A stretch of 64,000 nucleotides of DNA from Antilocapra americana (lineage: Eukaryota; Chordata; Mammalia; Artiodactyla; Antilocapridae), in contig ML662442.1 in NCBI GenBank assembly GCA_007570785.1, positions 60,536,180 through 60,600,179 of the forward strand, given 5' to 3'. The translations under genes and the position numbers were made by a program. Of the stretch, positions 24,933 to 36,309 are shown piece by piece. The notes beneath the pieces were generated by a model, which ran no database searches, was not told the DNA's origin, and saw only the letters and a program-made list of their open reading frames with translations. Position 1 is the stretch's first letter. Each line of letters begins with the position of its first letter.

Positions 24933-25508
24933 ATAAACCACATTTTTTTCTAATTTCATAAACAGGGTATTATAGCAGTTTTATCATTTTATTTTTAATC
25001 AGATTTAAACTTGTTGTGAGGTTTGTGTGAAATTTATATTATTCCAGTGATACTATATCTTCATATATACATTATTTATAAAAATTGTGCTTTGAAAGCA
25101 TACTTTGAACTGAAATATTATCAGCTGCTCTTTGATTCCTCATTTAAATACTTCTATTTGCTATTGCTATGAACATTTAAAATGATAACTTACTGAAAAA
25201 TAATAAAACCTGAAATTACCCTAATCCACATTCTCCTTACATTTATTAAGCTCCATCTGTCATTTAATATGAATCTTGGGTCAGTGAGCTTTCTGTGTCA
25301 AATTGAATAGAATGTTGATTATGGGCTAGAGTTCCAAGTGCAATGAAACAGATGCCTAACAGTATTTGTTAGGCATTAGCCTCCTTTGAGGTGCTCATTT
25401 GTCTTAGTGTCCTCATTGTATTAGTACTTATTGTTAAATAATTGCCTGAATACACACTCAACATGGTTTGTATTTGTGGTGTTTTTATCCATTGTTCACA
25501 ATATTTAG

Positions 25509-25642
25509 AAATCTTACCTGCAACAAAGCTGATCAAGCCAGCATCCTTGGGTAAACCAGCTCCCCAAACTGAAAGTTGGCTGGCTACTCCTAAGTCATCT
25601 GAGGGCCCCACAGAAGCTGACTCCTGTGTTCAGTTTCAGAAT
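25509..25642 (+). CDS. CEP162: CEP162 window exon 8
   Basis: 134 nt. It completes Glu, then reads ILPATKLIKPASLGKPAPQT and on to EADSCVQFQN, ending on a codon boundary before gtaggt. The acceptor is caatatttag with a weak pyrimidine tract. It is polar and Pro/Ser/Lys-rich, and is the last exon before the coiled coil. It fits the family block TKLIKPAxLxKPA...TDSCIQFQ. Confidence 0.9.
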
Positions 25643-25892
25643 GTAGGTATTAAATTTAAAAATAATATTCATACTTTTATTATTTCTATATATATTGAAG
25701 CAATTATAAAAAAAATTTGAAATTTCTTTTGTGTTGACGGATACTCATCACTTTCATTGAACATGTATATTGATCTTCTTGAATGATAGAACATTGTTAA
25801 ACATGTCATTTTTTTCTTTGTGGGTTTTTTTCCCCCTATGTTTGAATCTACTATGTAACTCTACATAATGAAGTAATGCTTTTCATTAAAAG

Positions 25893-26120
25893 GATTGTTC
25901 AGGATACCATGGTGGGAACAAGGAGACAGAATTGCTTATGTTTAAAAGAGTTCAGGAAGCAGAGGAAAAATGGAAAGGTGCCCAAGCCCTAATTGAACAA
26001 ATTAAAGTCACTTTCTCAGAAAAGGAGAAAGAGCTGGAAAATAAGATGGAGGAACTAAAGAGACAACAGGAAAAGGAACTCTTCAGACTGAATCAAGACA
26101 ATTATATTCTTCAAGCCAAG
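25893..26120 (+). CDS. CEP162: CEP162 window exon 9 (start of the coiled coil)
   Basis: 228 nt in phase 0 at both ends, beginning DCSGYHGGNKETELLMFKR and running through EKEKELENKMEELKRQQEKE to YILQAK. Heptad-like spacing of Leu/Ile among Glu and Lys begins at about ELLMFKR and continues to the end. The short upstream intron (250 nt, 25643-25892) holds no repeat. The acceptor is attaaaag with a poor pyrimidine tract; phase and homology fix the boundary. Skipping would keep the frame. Confidence 0.93.
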
Positions 26121-26669
26121 GTACTAAACACATTGTCCTATTTCTCCTTTTATTTATTAAAAAGAACATGTACTCCCTGCTAAATGCATTGTTATTTTCT
26201 TGTCCCTGGGGCCTCTTGACTTAATATATTGCTACATAAAACATGAACATGGTTCCTGACAGTGCCCCCTTACAAAAGAGCCTACATGAAATCCTTGGGG
26301 GAGAAATCGAAAATTAAATTGGTTCGTTTTGATAGTTTTCTTGTTAGCAGTCCTTTTTGAAAACTAATCACTTGGTTCTCTGTGATCTTCAGGGAAGACA
26401 ACAGTTTCAGAAAGAAAGCAATAGAAGTTCTAGATTCAGGAAAGTAACACTGTGTAGTGACACTGTGTAGCATTTCTGAGTTACTTCCACCATCAGAACC
26501 ATCAGTACAAAGCATCACTATAGTGACGTAACTGTAATTGGTGTTACAATTCTAGTGTGCTAATAAGACAGTCTTAGGTCTGTACACCTGGAGTTTTCTG
26601 ATGTTCTTCCTCACTTCTCTCTGTATCATTTTCTTCCCCAAATGAAACAATACTTGCATTTTCTCAAAG
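26121..26669. other. CEP162 intron, no recognisable element
   Basis: 549 nt with no identified repeat. A short direct repetition of 'acactgtgta' occurs near 26448-26469. Confidence 0.6.
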
Positions 26670-26810
26670 TTGAGTAGCTTTGAAGAATCAAACAAAAAAC
26701 ACAGGTGGTTGCATTTGGGAGAAACAGCTGATCCTGTCACTGAAGAAAAATTGAAGCAAATCCAAAAAGAAATAGAAGAACAGGAGATGCTTCTTCAGGG
26801 GTATCAGCAG
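26670..26810 (+). CDS. CEP162: CEP162 window exon 10 (coiled coil)
   Basis: 141 nt, phase 0 at both ends, reading LSSFEESNKKHRWLHLGETA and then EEKLKQIQKEIEEQEMLLQG to YQQ. The first third (RWLHLGETADPVTE) breaks the heptads and probably forms a hinge before the helix resumes. Acceptor ttttctcaaag, donor gtatgg. It matches the SSFEExNKKxRWLHxGExADPVT block. Confidence 0.93.
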
Positions 26811-26954
26811 GTATGGCTCTTCAGCACAAAGTTAGTTTGTCTTGAGATTCTTTGATTATAAAAATAAGGCATTTAAAAATATTTCTGCATCCATTTAACA
26901 GATAATGGCAGTGTAAAGAAGCAATAATTTGACTAGTCTGTGCATTTTTTATGG

Positions 26955-27130
26955 GGAGAATTAAAATGATTAAGAGCATAGGTTCTGGATTCAAACAAAT
27001 CTGATTTTAGATTTTGCTTCACTACCTGCTCTGTAGCCTTAGGCAAATCACATGACCCCTCTCAGGCAGTTTCCTCATCTGTGAAATGAGGATAATAGTA
27101 CCTGTCTCACACTGGTTATGAAATTAAAAT
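26955..27130 (+). repeat. MIR SINE
   Basis: Good MIR match in order: 'agagcataggttctggattc', 'ccttaggcaaatcacatgacc', 'gtttcctcatctgtgaaatgagg', 'taatagtacctgtctcac'. Confidence 0.85.
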
Positions 27131-27249
27131 AAGAGTGCAGGTCAACCTCTTCCTGCCTTCCACACAGTAACCAGTTAGTGCATGTTGGCCTGTTACTAAT
27201 TCTAATAGTCACATTTCCTTAGAAACTGTCTTTTTTTCCTTTGAAACTG

Positions 27250-27383
27250 AAAGCATTAGTCACTCAGTTGTGTCCAGCTCTTTCCAGCCCCAGGGACTGT
27301 AGCTGTCAGGCTCCTCTGTCCTTGGGATTCTCCAGGCAAGAATAGGGGAGTGGGTTGCCATTCCCTTCTCCAGGAGATCTTTT
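27250..27383 (-). mobile_element. Truncated Bov-tA SINE
   Basis: Antisense copy: 'gtcactcagttgtgtccagc', 'caggctcctctgtccttggg', 'gagtgggttgccattccctt'. It ends at a T-run, and the tRNA-derived end is missing. Confidence 0.85.
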
Positions 27384-27782
27384 TTTCCCCATAGATAATA
27401 TTGGCTAGTTTTGATACTATATTGATAACTATAAATCTGAAATCAATTGCCAATGCCTTGAGAGTAAAAATAAAAAATGAATTAAATGAGGAGAAAAATG
27501 TGTGTGTTCTGCGGAAGCCATACATTTGTTCTCTGTGCTAACAGACTGTTGGTGGTGTTGACTGACAGTCAGCCAGGGCAGGCTTGACGATCTTCCAGCA
27601 TGAGACTTCTCTTAGTTTCCTCCCTACCACTTTTTTTTTTTTTAAACTATCCTTTTCCTCTGTATCATTCCTTTGTTCTCTTTTGACAACTGTAACCTAA
27701 GCATCCAGCCTCATAATAACAAGCATTTTCATTCTGAGGACATCCAAAGAAAGCATTACCACATCAGAAATTACAGCTTTTC

Positions 27783-27990
27783 TTTTTACTATTTATTTTT
27801 TCACTGGCCTTAGTTGGAGCAGTCAGGATCTTTGACCTTCTTTGCCGCATGTGTGATCTTTAGTTGGGGCATGTGAACTCTTCATTGTGGCCCATGGGAT
27901 CTAGTTCCCTGACCAGGGATGGAGCCCAAGGCCCCTCTGTTGGGAACACAGGCAGAGGCTTAACCACTGGACCACCTGAGAAGTCCCCAG
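27783..27990 (-). mobile_element. CHR-type SINE
   Basis: Antisense copy with 'ctagttccctgaccagggatgg' and the terminal 'taaccactggaccacctgag'. It is more diverged than the copy near 12335. Confidence 0.7.
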
Positions 27991-28730
27991 ATACTCCAGC
28001 TGTAAATGAAGTATGGGTTTTGCAAGATACCCCACCCTGGAGTTAGTTAGAACTTTCCAAACCCTCCCTGCCATTCTGAGCTTGCTATATACAGAGCATG
28101 AGTTTTAAAGCAGGATTTCACAGACCTATGATTTTGCCAGCCACCCACTCCCATAAAGATAATATGAAATTGATGTGTCTATGTATGTATGTGTTTTTCT
28201 GAGTTTCATTAATTCTCCCGAAAATCAACCACAAACTATATGTCAGGCACTGGGCCAGACATGATGAGACAGTTCATAGTTTTCATGAGATCCTCAGTGG
28301 TCCTTGGTTTTCATCAGTTTCTTGATTTTAAAGAGGTTAATAAGCCAGAGCATCTGAGTACAGATGGGTACTTTCTCCCCTAACCTCATTGTTTGAGCCC
28401 CTTTTTCGCTCAAGCCAGGTGCTATACTGGGTCTAGTCTATACATTCACTGCCCTGATCTTCTGGAAACACCCAGTCTCTAACTCCCTGCTTACATAAAG
28501 TTCCAGAAACAAACACGGATACCCACTGTGACTACATCCAGTACCTCACTGCAGAAAGATGGGCCAAAAGCAGGAAAAAGAGTGTGCAAACAGCCCCAAT
28601 GGCACACAAGTGCCATTTCCATCCCAGGCACACAAGTCAGGATGTGCTTCTTCCTGCAGTCACTGGTCTGTTTACTCCCGTGAAATGCAGTACATTACTC
28701 TGACAGGGTCTTTGGTTTTGGGAATTTTTG

Positions 28731-29001
28731 TTGGAGAAGGCAGTGGCACCCCACTCCAGTACTCTTGCCTGGAAACTCCCATGGATGGAGGATCCTGGTA
28801 GGCTGCAGTCCATGGGGTTGCAAAGAGTCGGACACGACTGAGTGACTTCACTTTCACTTTTCATTCTCATGCATTGGAGAAGGAAATGGCAGCCCACTCC
28901 AGTGTTCTTGCCTGGAGAATCCCAGGGACAGAAGAGACTGGTAGGTTGCCATCTATGGGGTCCACAGAGTCGGACATGACTGAAGTGACTTAGCAGCAGC
29001 A
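28731..29001 (+). mobile_element. Bov-A2 SINE just upstream of exon 11
   Basis: Sense dimeric Bov-A2 with two related monomers: 'ggagaaggcagtggcaccccac' and 'ggagaaggaaatggcagcccac', joined by 'cactttcacttttcattctc'. It ends 'gaagtgacttagcagcagca', about 57 nt before the exon 11 acceptor. Confidence 0.92.
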
Positions 29002-29058
29002 AACTTAGGTAAGTACTACTGGTTTTTAACTAATGTGTAATTTACTGTTTATAAAAAG

Positions 29059-29171
29059 GAAAATGAAAAATTGTATAATCAAGTGAAAGATCTTCAAGAA
29101 CAAAACAAGAAAAATGAGGAGCGAATGTTCAAGGAAAACCAGAGTTTATTCAGCGAGTTAGCTGCCTTAAA
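29059..29171 (+). CDS. CEP162: CEP162 window exon 11 (coiled coil)
   Basis: 113 nt reading ENEKLYNQVKDLQEQNKKNE and then ERMFKENQSLFSELAAL plus two bases. The acceptor is weak (actgtttataaaaag); the donor gtaagt is strong. Length is not a multiple of three, so loss of this exon would shift the frame. A Bov-A2 lies about 57 nt upstream and a sense BovB about 110 nt downstream, which leaves little original intron around it. Confidence 0.93.
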
Positions 29172-31596
29172 GTAAGTCCTTTTTAAATTCTTAAACTCAA
29201 ATATACTTGGACTATGTCTAAGTATTTTATTATTATATTGATAATACATTTAGTTATACTTAGAAATTTTAGAAGTTGTACAACTTTTTTGGGCTCCAAA
29301 ATTACTGCAGATGGTGATTGCAGCCATGAAATTAAAAGATGCTTACTCCTTGGAAGGAAGGTTATGACCAACCTAGATAGCATATTGAAAAGCAGAGACG
29401 TTACTTTGCCAACAAAGGTCCGTCTAGTCAAGGCCATGGTTTTCCCAGTAGTCATGTATGGATGTGAGAGTGGGACAGTGAAGAAAGCTGAGCGCAGAAG
29501 AATTGATGCTTTTGAACTGTGGTATTGGAGAAGACTCTTGAGAGTCTCTTGGACTGCAAGGAGATCCAACCAGTCCATCCTAAAGGAGATCAGTCCTGAG
29601 TGTTCATTGGAGGGACTGATGTTGAAACTAAAACTCCAATACCTTGGCCACCTCATGCGAAGAGTTAACTCATTGAAAAAGACCCTAATGCTGGGAAGAA
29701 TTTGGGGAAGGAGGAGAAGGGGATGACAGAGGATTAGATGGCTGGATGGCATCACCAACTCGGACATAGGTTTGGCTAGGCTCCGGAAGTTGGTGATGGA
29801 CAGGGAGGCCTGGCATGCTGTGATTCATGGGGTCCCAAAGAGTCGGACACGACTGAGCAACTGAACTGAACTGAACACTGATTTACAGTTTTGTAACTTT
29901 TATATTTTTCATATTCAGTGGATTCTCTTTGGTGTTCAATGGTCAGTACATATTTTAGTATTTCCAATATATTAGTATTGGAGTTTCACATTGATTTCAG
30001 GAAACTGAATTATTCCTTTTAAACCTGAGATACTTAGGTAATATAATAATAATAAACTACAGTATTATTTACTGTGTTAGGTCAGATTGCATACAAGTAG
30101 AGCCTGAGATGGGGATCTTTGTGGAGGTGCTTTCTTGGAAGATAACTCTTAGGAGAAGGGGCAGGAGAAATAAGATGAGGTGGGGGTGGGGGTGGGAGGT
30201 GAGAGGGAAAATCAGTGAGACTGGGTCTCGACTGGAGGATGGCCTCATTCCACTCTCACCAGGACGTGCAGGAGAACCGATTTCATTGCATAGTTGGTCC
30301 CTGCTTGAGGCAAGTGGAGACCAGCCCTTTGAACCCCACAAGGCGGTCTGTCACTGGATAAAGTGGGCCCCAGGAAGCAGGTCGAGGGTATCCTCTGGGA
30401 CAGGGGACAGGAGCTGCTGTTTGGCAAGGAAATGCCTCCAGAGAAGGAGAACCTGGGAGTTATTACAACAGACACACCACAGACTGACAGAGCACTAGCA
30501 CCCACTTAGGAACCAGTCATACTTCAGACTGTAAGGTCTTTGGGATGTTACTATGTCCATCTTTAATATACTAAGTGATAGAGCTGAACCACCAAACATG
30601 GGCAGGCTAGGGTTCTGTCTTCTTTTAGGAAATGACTGCCAGCTGTGCATCATTTCACCTAAACATGTGAAATCTCAGATAGAACTACTGTCCGAAGAAT
30701 CGTCTTGGACTGTGAATGTCAAGTACATTATGTTTATTTACATGTTTTTGTAAGATAATTTAGGGCATAAGAGGCAAGGCTGCTGTTAGCTCACACTAAT
30801 CTTTCATTCACAGTAGAAAAAGGAGTACCTTGTAGCAAACACAGCTAGAAAGTACACAGATTGGCAAGATGAGGGCACTTCTTTATAAATTTGGGGGTCA
30901 CCCCTTTCTCCTGGTAAGTGTGACCCCATGCCAAAGCTGATAATCTGCATAGTCCTGATGTCTCAGGGCTTCTATATCTGCTTTCTTCCCAGATGCTTCA
31001 ATAAAATATTTTGGAATTTTATATCTTATATTGCCTGGCTTCTAAAAGAGATGATCTGGCTCCAAACCTGAGGCTCTAGATGAATTTTTGCAATGGAGTA
31101 AATGGTTTCTTTAGACTTAGATGATCATATACAGATTCCTAAACTCTTTGTATAATGTTCTCTGGAAAAAAAAAAAAGAAAACCTGACTTGAAGTTACCA
31201 GTAGTAGACTGTGTTTGGTTTTATTTGTTAGTTTCCATGGGTATGATTGGCAATTTGTGTGTCTCAGAAAGGAGTCTAGAGTTATATGACAAGGAGTACA
31301 GAATACCACAGGGGAAATGCAGTAAGTCTTTCCCAGACATTGATTTTCTTTTTTCTGAAAATTGGCAAGAAGTATTTTTATATTACAAATATACCAGTAC
31401 TCTTAGAGTTTCAGTTCTTTTAGATTATACATAAACATTTTCCTTAAAGTGTAGTCCTCTTCTAACATTTCAGTATTGTATTCTTTAGTGCAAATGATGT
31501 ACAAAGAATTTTTAATTTTTAAGAATCGAATATTTTGTGCTTAAGGAAGACATTGTCAACATAAATATATATGTATTTATTTTCAAAATAAATCAG
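29172..31596. other. CEP162 intron with BovB and unassigned GC-richer block
   Basis: Contains a sense BovB (29284-29876). A GC-richer block at about 30070-30500 includes a (gtgggg)n-like run near 30179-30198 and reads like a worn interspersed repeat, as does 30800-31020, but I cannot name either. The rest is AT-rich. Confidence 0.55.
29284..29876 (+). mobile_element. BovB LINE 3' part, sense
   Basis: Sense BovB with the C-terminal part of its ORF open over about 150 codons (GSKITADGDCSHEIKRCLLL through ILKEISPECSLEGLML to GRRRRG). It lies downstream of the reverse-transcriptase catalytic core, so it cannot be active. It ends in the terminal 'ctgaactgaactgaac' repeats. Confidence 0.92.
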
Positions 31597-31702
31597 AGAA
31601 CAGATGCACAGAAGTCGTTTCCTGTCTCGAGCAGTTGAAGATTCAGTACCCACCAGAAATCAAAATTTTACAGATCTGTTAGCAGAACTACGGGCAGCAC
31701 AG
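31597..31702 (+). CDS. CEP162: CEP162 window exon 12 (coiled coil)
   Basis: 106 nt. It completes Lys, then EQMHRSRFLSRAVEDSVPTR and NQNFTDLLAELRAAQ, ending on a codon boundary. The central SRAVEDSVPTRNQN contains Pro and breaks the helix, so this exon probably carries another hinge in the rod. Acceptor ataaatcag, donor gtaaag. Confidence 0.92.
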
Positions 31703-31993
31703 GTAAAGTACATAAGGATTTTAATCATTAGCAATAGGAAAGTGTGTTATAAAAATCCTTACGTGTGTAAAAAAGAAAAATTTGTTTTTTAACTTATGAA
31801 TAAATATGCTTATAAATTTCATACCAATTAAAAACTAGGAAATACCTAAGATTAGCATTGAAATACCTATGACCTCAATCTAGAGGAAATAATGTGATAC
31901 TGGTTGTAGATGGCATCTTTTATTACCCAACCTCTCATCAGGCATTTATCATGTGGAGCCATGTTGGCGGCATAACCTTATTGAGGGAAGACC

Positions 31994-32130
31994 CCTTGGA
32001 GGAGGGCATGGCAACCCACTCCAGTATTCTTGCCTGGAGAATCATGGACAGAGGAGCTTAAGGGGCTATAGTCCATGGGGTCACCAAGAGTTGGACATGA
32101 CTGAAGTGGCTGAGCATGCATGCGTGTACA
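31994..32130 (+). mobile_element. Bov-tA SINE, truncated
   Basis: Sense copy: 'gagggcatggcaacccactcc', 'agtattcttgcctggagaatc', 'agtccatggggtcaccaagagt'. The tRNA-derived head is missing. Confidence 0.87.
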
Positions 32131-33389
32131 TACCTAACTTCAAATAAACTCCTCTTTGAACATGGGGGGCTGAAATAGGAAAACAATTTGAAAGTGATCA
32201 TTCACCTTAAAAAATGAGTTGACTTTTCCTTAGTCTTCCTAAGTGGACTGTGCACTTACTAGGGGCTGAAACTATATCTGCAAGTACTTGTATCTGATAG
32301 GCCTGACAGCAGTGAAATGCAATATCTGCTACATAATTTTTTTTCTTTATTTTTACTGAATTGTACTATAAAGCATATGGCCTAGAATTTCCTAAAGCAG
32401 TGCTTACCAGCGGGAAAAGTTTGGGAATTTAGGGCAGATTATTTCTGTCTTAAGCAGAACAGTTATAAGCATTGCTTGATTTTTATCACTCCTGTCCCCA
32501 AGAACTATGCTTGTAGCACCCACCAGTCACTGTAACACTCAACCACTGCCACAGACAGCGCCTGTGGAAGGGCAGTTAGCTTTCCCCACTCACTCCCATT
32601 AAGTACTTCTAATCTATTTCAACGATTATGCACATTAAAAAGATTCCAATTGCATATCACTTTCTAATTAGAAATTTATTATATGAAGTTAGGCTACACA
32701 GAAATTCAAATATATCATAGTTCAGTAGTCGATGTTTGACAGGTTTCTGTAGTATATCAAATGCAGCTTCAAATATGAACCCATTAGAGAACTTCCTTAA
32801 GATGCATGTGGGTACAGAATGATTAGATAGGTAAGCAGATAAATAGGAAGAATAAATGACTGGACACCTCACTTATCAGTGGGCCTTGAAAACTAGCAAG
32901 TTAAGAGAGAAATTGCTGCAGCTTGTGAAGGCTTGGGAGACATGATAAGGTTTCAGTGACAGCATTAACTTCATTTGAAAGCTGTTAGTGACCTTTTAAA
33001 AGTGCAATTTTGGACACATTTTCGAAAGAAAGTTCTATTCTGGGGTCAGAATAGAACAGGAATACAGAGCTAGCAGTAAGCATTGCTCCTCGGCTGTCAG
33101 CTCAGGAACCATTAGCCTTGAGCTTGAACAACAAAGTGGAGATAGGACCCCAGGACTTCACAGGGCCACGTCCTTCAGTAAAACAGTGTTTTAGGGGAAA
33201 AAATCCACCCACTTTCAGAAGGGACTGAAATGTTAAGAAAGCTGCTCTCTCTTAACTTGGTATCTATCGAAAGAGAGGAGGAAAAGATCTCATCTTCTCA
33301 GTGATTTATTGATCATTCAGTATAGGTGTCATCCCTTCTCCTTTCATTTGTGTTTCGGTATTTGAATTGACACTACCTTCAAGGGTGGG

Positions 33390-33705
33390 TCAGGCTTCCC
33401 TCATAGCTCAGTTGGTAAAGAATCGCCTGCAATGCAGAATATCCCAGTTTGATTCCTGGGTCAGGAAGATTGGCTGGAGAAAGGGATAGGCTACCCACTC
33501 CAGTATTCTTGGGCTTCCCTTGTGGCTTAGCTGGTAAAGAATCTGCCTGCAATGCGAGAGACCTGAATTTGATCCCTGGGTTGGGACTATCCCCAGGAGA
33601 AGGGAAAGGCTACCCATTCCAGTATTCTGGACTGGAGAATTCCATGGACTATAGAGTCCATGGGGTCGCAAAGAGTCAGACGCAACTAGGTGACTTTAAC
33701 TTTCA
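33390..33705 (+). mobile_element. Composite Bov-tA SINE
   Basis: Sense element with two tRNA-derived heads in a row ('gcttccctcatagctcagttgg' and 'gcttcccttgtggcttagctgg'), then one full body ending 'agtcagacgcaactaggtga'. The duplicated 5' gggtgggtca at 33384 and 33708 appears to be its target-site duplication. Confidence 0.88.
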
Positions 33706-33954
33706 AGGGTGGGTCATGCTCAATCTGGGGCGGAGGGAAACCCATAAAATGTGATCCTCAGTCAGCGGTCGTCTTAAGTGTGTCTAGAAGAAACACGTGC
33801 AAAACGCTCTTAACTGTGTCCACTCTTAACCCAGCTCACACAGTACTGCTACAGATTCATCACGGTGACAGCACACTTGCAGTGCAGAATTACACAGTCC
33901 AGGGGAACAGTCCACCATGAGTAGGCGTGGGGTGACTTAAACCAAATTAAAGCC

Positions 33955-34400
33955 CGGTAGAATTATTGAGTAGACTATAAATTAAATAGATTTAAAATGA
34001 TTAAGTATACAAATAAGTGAGAAATTCAATGTGAGGAAAGAACAAAACAGACCAGGGGAATTCAGAGAAAAATAAAGAGAATAAGTAGAAAAGTCAGACA
34101 GATGATCAGATGTAACTAAGAAGAAATTAGTCAACTGGAAGATAGAGCTAAGAAAACTTAGAATGAAACACACAAAATAGAGAAATAGAAAATAACAGAA
34201 ATAGGAGATGCTGTAGTACGTAATTAAATATTTTTATAAAGTAATGGCCAAGAATTTTCTAGAAATTATAAAAGATGAATTCTCAAATTCAGGAAATATA
34301 GTGAGTCCTGCTCAGGGTACATAAGTAAAAATCTACATCCAAGCCCATCATGGTGAAAGTACTAAAGGAGGAATATCTTAAAAGAAATAAGTGTTAGTTG
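33955..34400 (+). repeat. Old L1 fragment (ORF1 region)
   Basis: A-rich sense sequence with 'caactggaagatagagctaagaa' and 'gccaagaattttctagaaatt'. It resembles ancient L1 ORF1, and every frame is broken. Confidence 0.55.
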
Positions 34401-34759
34401 AAGATAAAAGTTATTTGGGGGTGTGGTTATTTGTGCAAATACCAAAAGATGCCATTATGTGTTTATTTTCATTTACTCTGGTTTTCTGAGTTTAAATAGT
34501 TTTAGAGCAAAAATTCATCCTGGGATAAATCTGTAGTATAATGCTCATGTCAAACCTACTTAAAAATTTATACCCATTAGTGTAGTTGTAAAATGTGAGC
34601 TGATTCTTTGTAAACTATGGATGAGCACATACTGAAAGCAAAGATCTTGAGCCCTTTGCTTCTAGTTTCCCGTGATGAGGAGGAGGATGAGGCTGACTGC
34701 AGCTCAACAGTCACTTAGGAACTCTTCTTGGCTGTGGAGAAACAGCAGGTAAACAAGAC

Positions 34760-35110
34760 AGGCCTGTACCTTGCTCTCTAGGAGCATGTCCTCAGGCAAG
34801 GGAAGACGATAGTAAGTAAACAAGAAATAGGTGCACATGGAGGTTTAGTTCTTTAAGAAAAACAAGAACAGAGACTGGTGGTAGGCAGGGTAGGGGTTAG
34901 GCAGCTCTCACAGTGTGGGTGAGCAAGCGAGGAGGCGCTCCTGAAAAAGTAGTGTCTGCGTGAGGAGCTGAGGAGGAGCAGACACTCCTGTGCAAAGTCG
35001 GAGCCTTCCAGACGGGGACATGGTGCCTTGGAAGCCTCAGAGGCACGAGTTGGTGAGTAAGGACAAGAGTGATGGAAAAGAAGGTCGCAGAGGTAGGCAG
35101 AGGCCTCCGA
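34760..35110 (+). repeat. Ancient mammalian interspersed repeat, family not assigned
   Basis: Carries 'tctaggagcatgtcctcagg' and 'agtaagtaaacaagaaatagg', then a long purine-rich body. The pattern recurs at 36310-36960, which supports a repeat family. Confidence 0.45.
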
Positions 35111-35540
35111 GTGTCCACACAGTAAATTCTTGAAGAAACTCAGCGCTCTCCTGAAAAGACATCCACAGAAGATCACACAAAAGATTAAACAGTGAAATGA
35201 TGCCAACAAAACCAAGATTATATTAATACAAGGCCTTATGGGTGGATTTATTTTCTTCATAAGACTGGATTTTAAATTGTAAGGTAGTATAATACAAAGT
35301 TTCTAAGAGTTTTCCTCTAGACAGTGAATTATACCAAGTGTACCACCGTGAATACAGGAGTTTCTTCAGCAGTTATCAGTTGAGTTGAGTATGCACTTAT
35401 TGAGTACCTGCCACATGCTTAGTGCCATAAAGTAAACAAACAGTAAAGTCAGTCTTGATATCTCCAAAGAGCTTTCAGGCTAATAAAGAGAAAAGGCAGG
35501 TAATGCAAATCAGTGTCATATGAAACATCGCTTCATAGCA

Positions 35541-36154
35541 AATAGATGGGGAAACAGTGGCTGACTTTATTTTTTTGGGCTCCAAAATCATTGCAGATGG
35601 TGATTGCAGCCATGAAATTAAAAGATGCTTACTCCTTGGAAGGAAAGTTATGACCAACTCAGATAGCATATTAAAAAGCAGAGACATTACTTTGCCAACA
35701 AAGGTCCATCTAGTCAAGGCTATGGTTTTTCCAGTAGTCGTGTATGAAAGTGAGAGTTGGACTATAAAGAAAGCTGAGCACAGAAGAATTGATGCTTTTG
35801 AACTGTGGTGTTGGAGAGGACTCTTGAAAGTCCCTTGGACTGCAAGGCGATCCAACCAGTCTATCCTAAAGGAGATCAGTCCTGGGTGTTCATTGGAAGG
35901 ACTGATGCTGAAGCTGAAACTCCAATACTCTGGCCACCTGATGTGAAGAGCTGACTCATTGGAAAAGACTCTGATGTTGGGAAAGATTGAAGGGAGGAGG
36001 AGAAGGGAAAGACAGAGGATGAGGTGGTTGGATGGCATCACCGAGTCAATGGACATGAGTTTGGGTAAACTCCGGGAGTTGGTGATGGACAGAAGGCCTG
36101 GCATGCTGCGGTTCATGGGATCGCAAAGAGACATGACTGAGCAACTGAACTGAA
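35541..36154 (+). mobile_element. BovB LINE 3' part, sense
   Basis: Sense BovB beginning 'aatagatggggaaacagtgg', with a broken ORF (GSKIIADGDCSHEIKRCLLL, then FELWCWRGLLKVPWTARRSN) and ending in 'gagcaactgaactgaataaa'. A stop at 35944-35946 and the missing catalytic core make it inactive. Confidence 0.92.
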
Positions 36155-36309
36155 TAAATGCTGTACTTCCAGGCACATGGGAAGTTTGTGGGAATGCAGG
36201 GATGGGGTTTACGAGGAAGAGCCTCATTTGAACTACACTTTGAAAGGTAAATATGACGCTTTCAAGGCTAGGAGTAAGGGCTGTTGAGTATGGCATGTAC
36301 AGCACATTG

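Larger units (their letters stand above)
22242..25508. other. CEP162 intron with (GT)n tract and assembly gap
   Basis: 3.27-kb intron with a short BovB tail (22666-22845) and a GT microsatellite containing Ns (24812-24932). Elsewhere (22850-24810 and 24935-25508) I recognise nothing. Confidence 0.65.
26811..29058. other. CEP162 intron with MIR, CHR and Bov SINEs
   Basis: Contains a MIR (26955-27130), a truncated Bov-tA (27250-27383), a CHR-type SINE (27783-27990) and a Bov-A2 (28731-29001). About 28000-28730 has no clear call. Confidence 0.65.

Noticed and set aside
24723..24959. Open frame encoding Thr-His repeats
   Set aside because: It is the minus-strand reading of a GT microsatellite and crosses Ns.
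29183..29767. 194-codon open frame on the minus strand
   Set aside because: It is the antisense of a BovB remnant; no start context, no splice support and the same reading recurs in other BovB copies (35475-36326, 39323-39889).
30070..30505. GC-richer block with overlapping open frames on both strands, possible CpG island or exon
   Set aside because: CpG dinucleotides are few, no splice sites fit the CEP162 frame and the protein is continuous without it; it looks like an old repeat.
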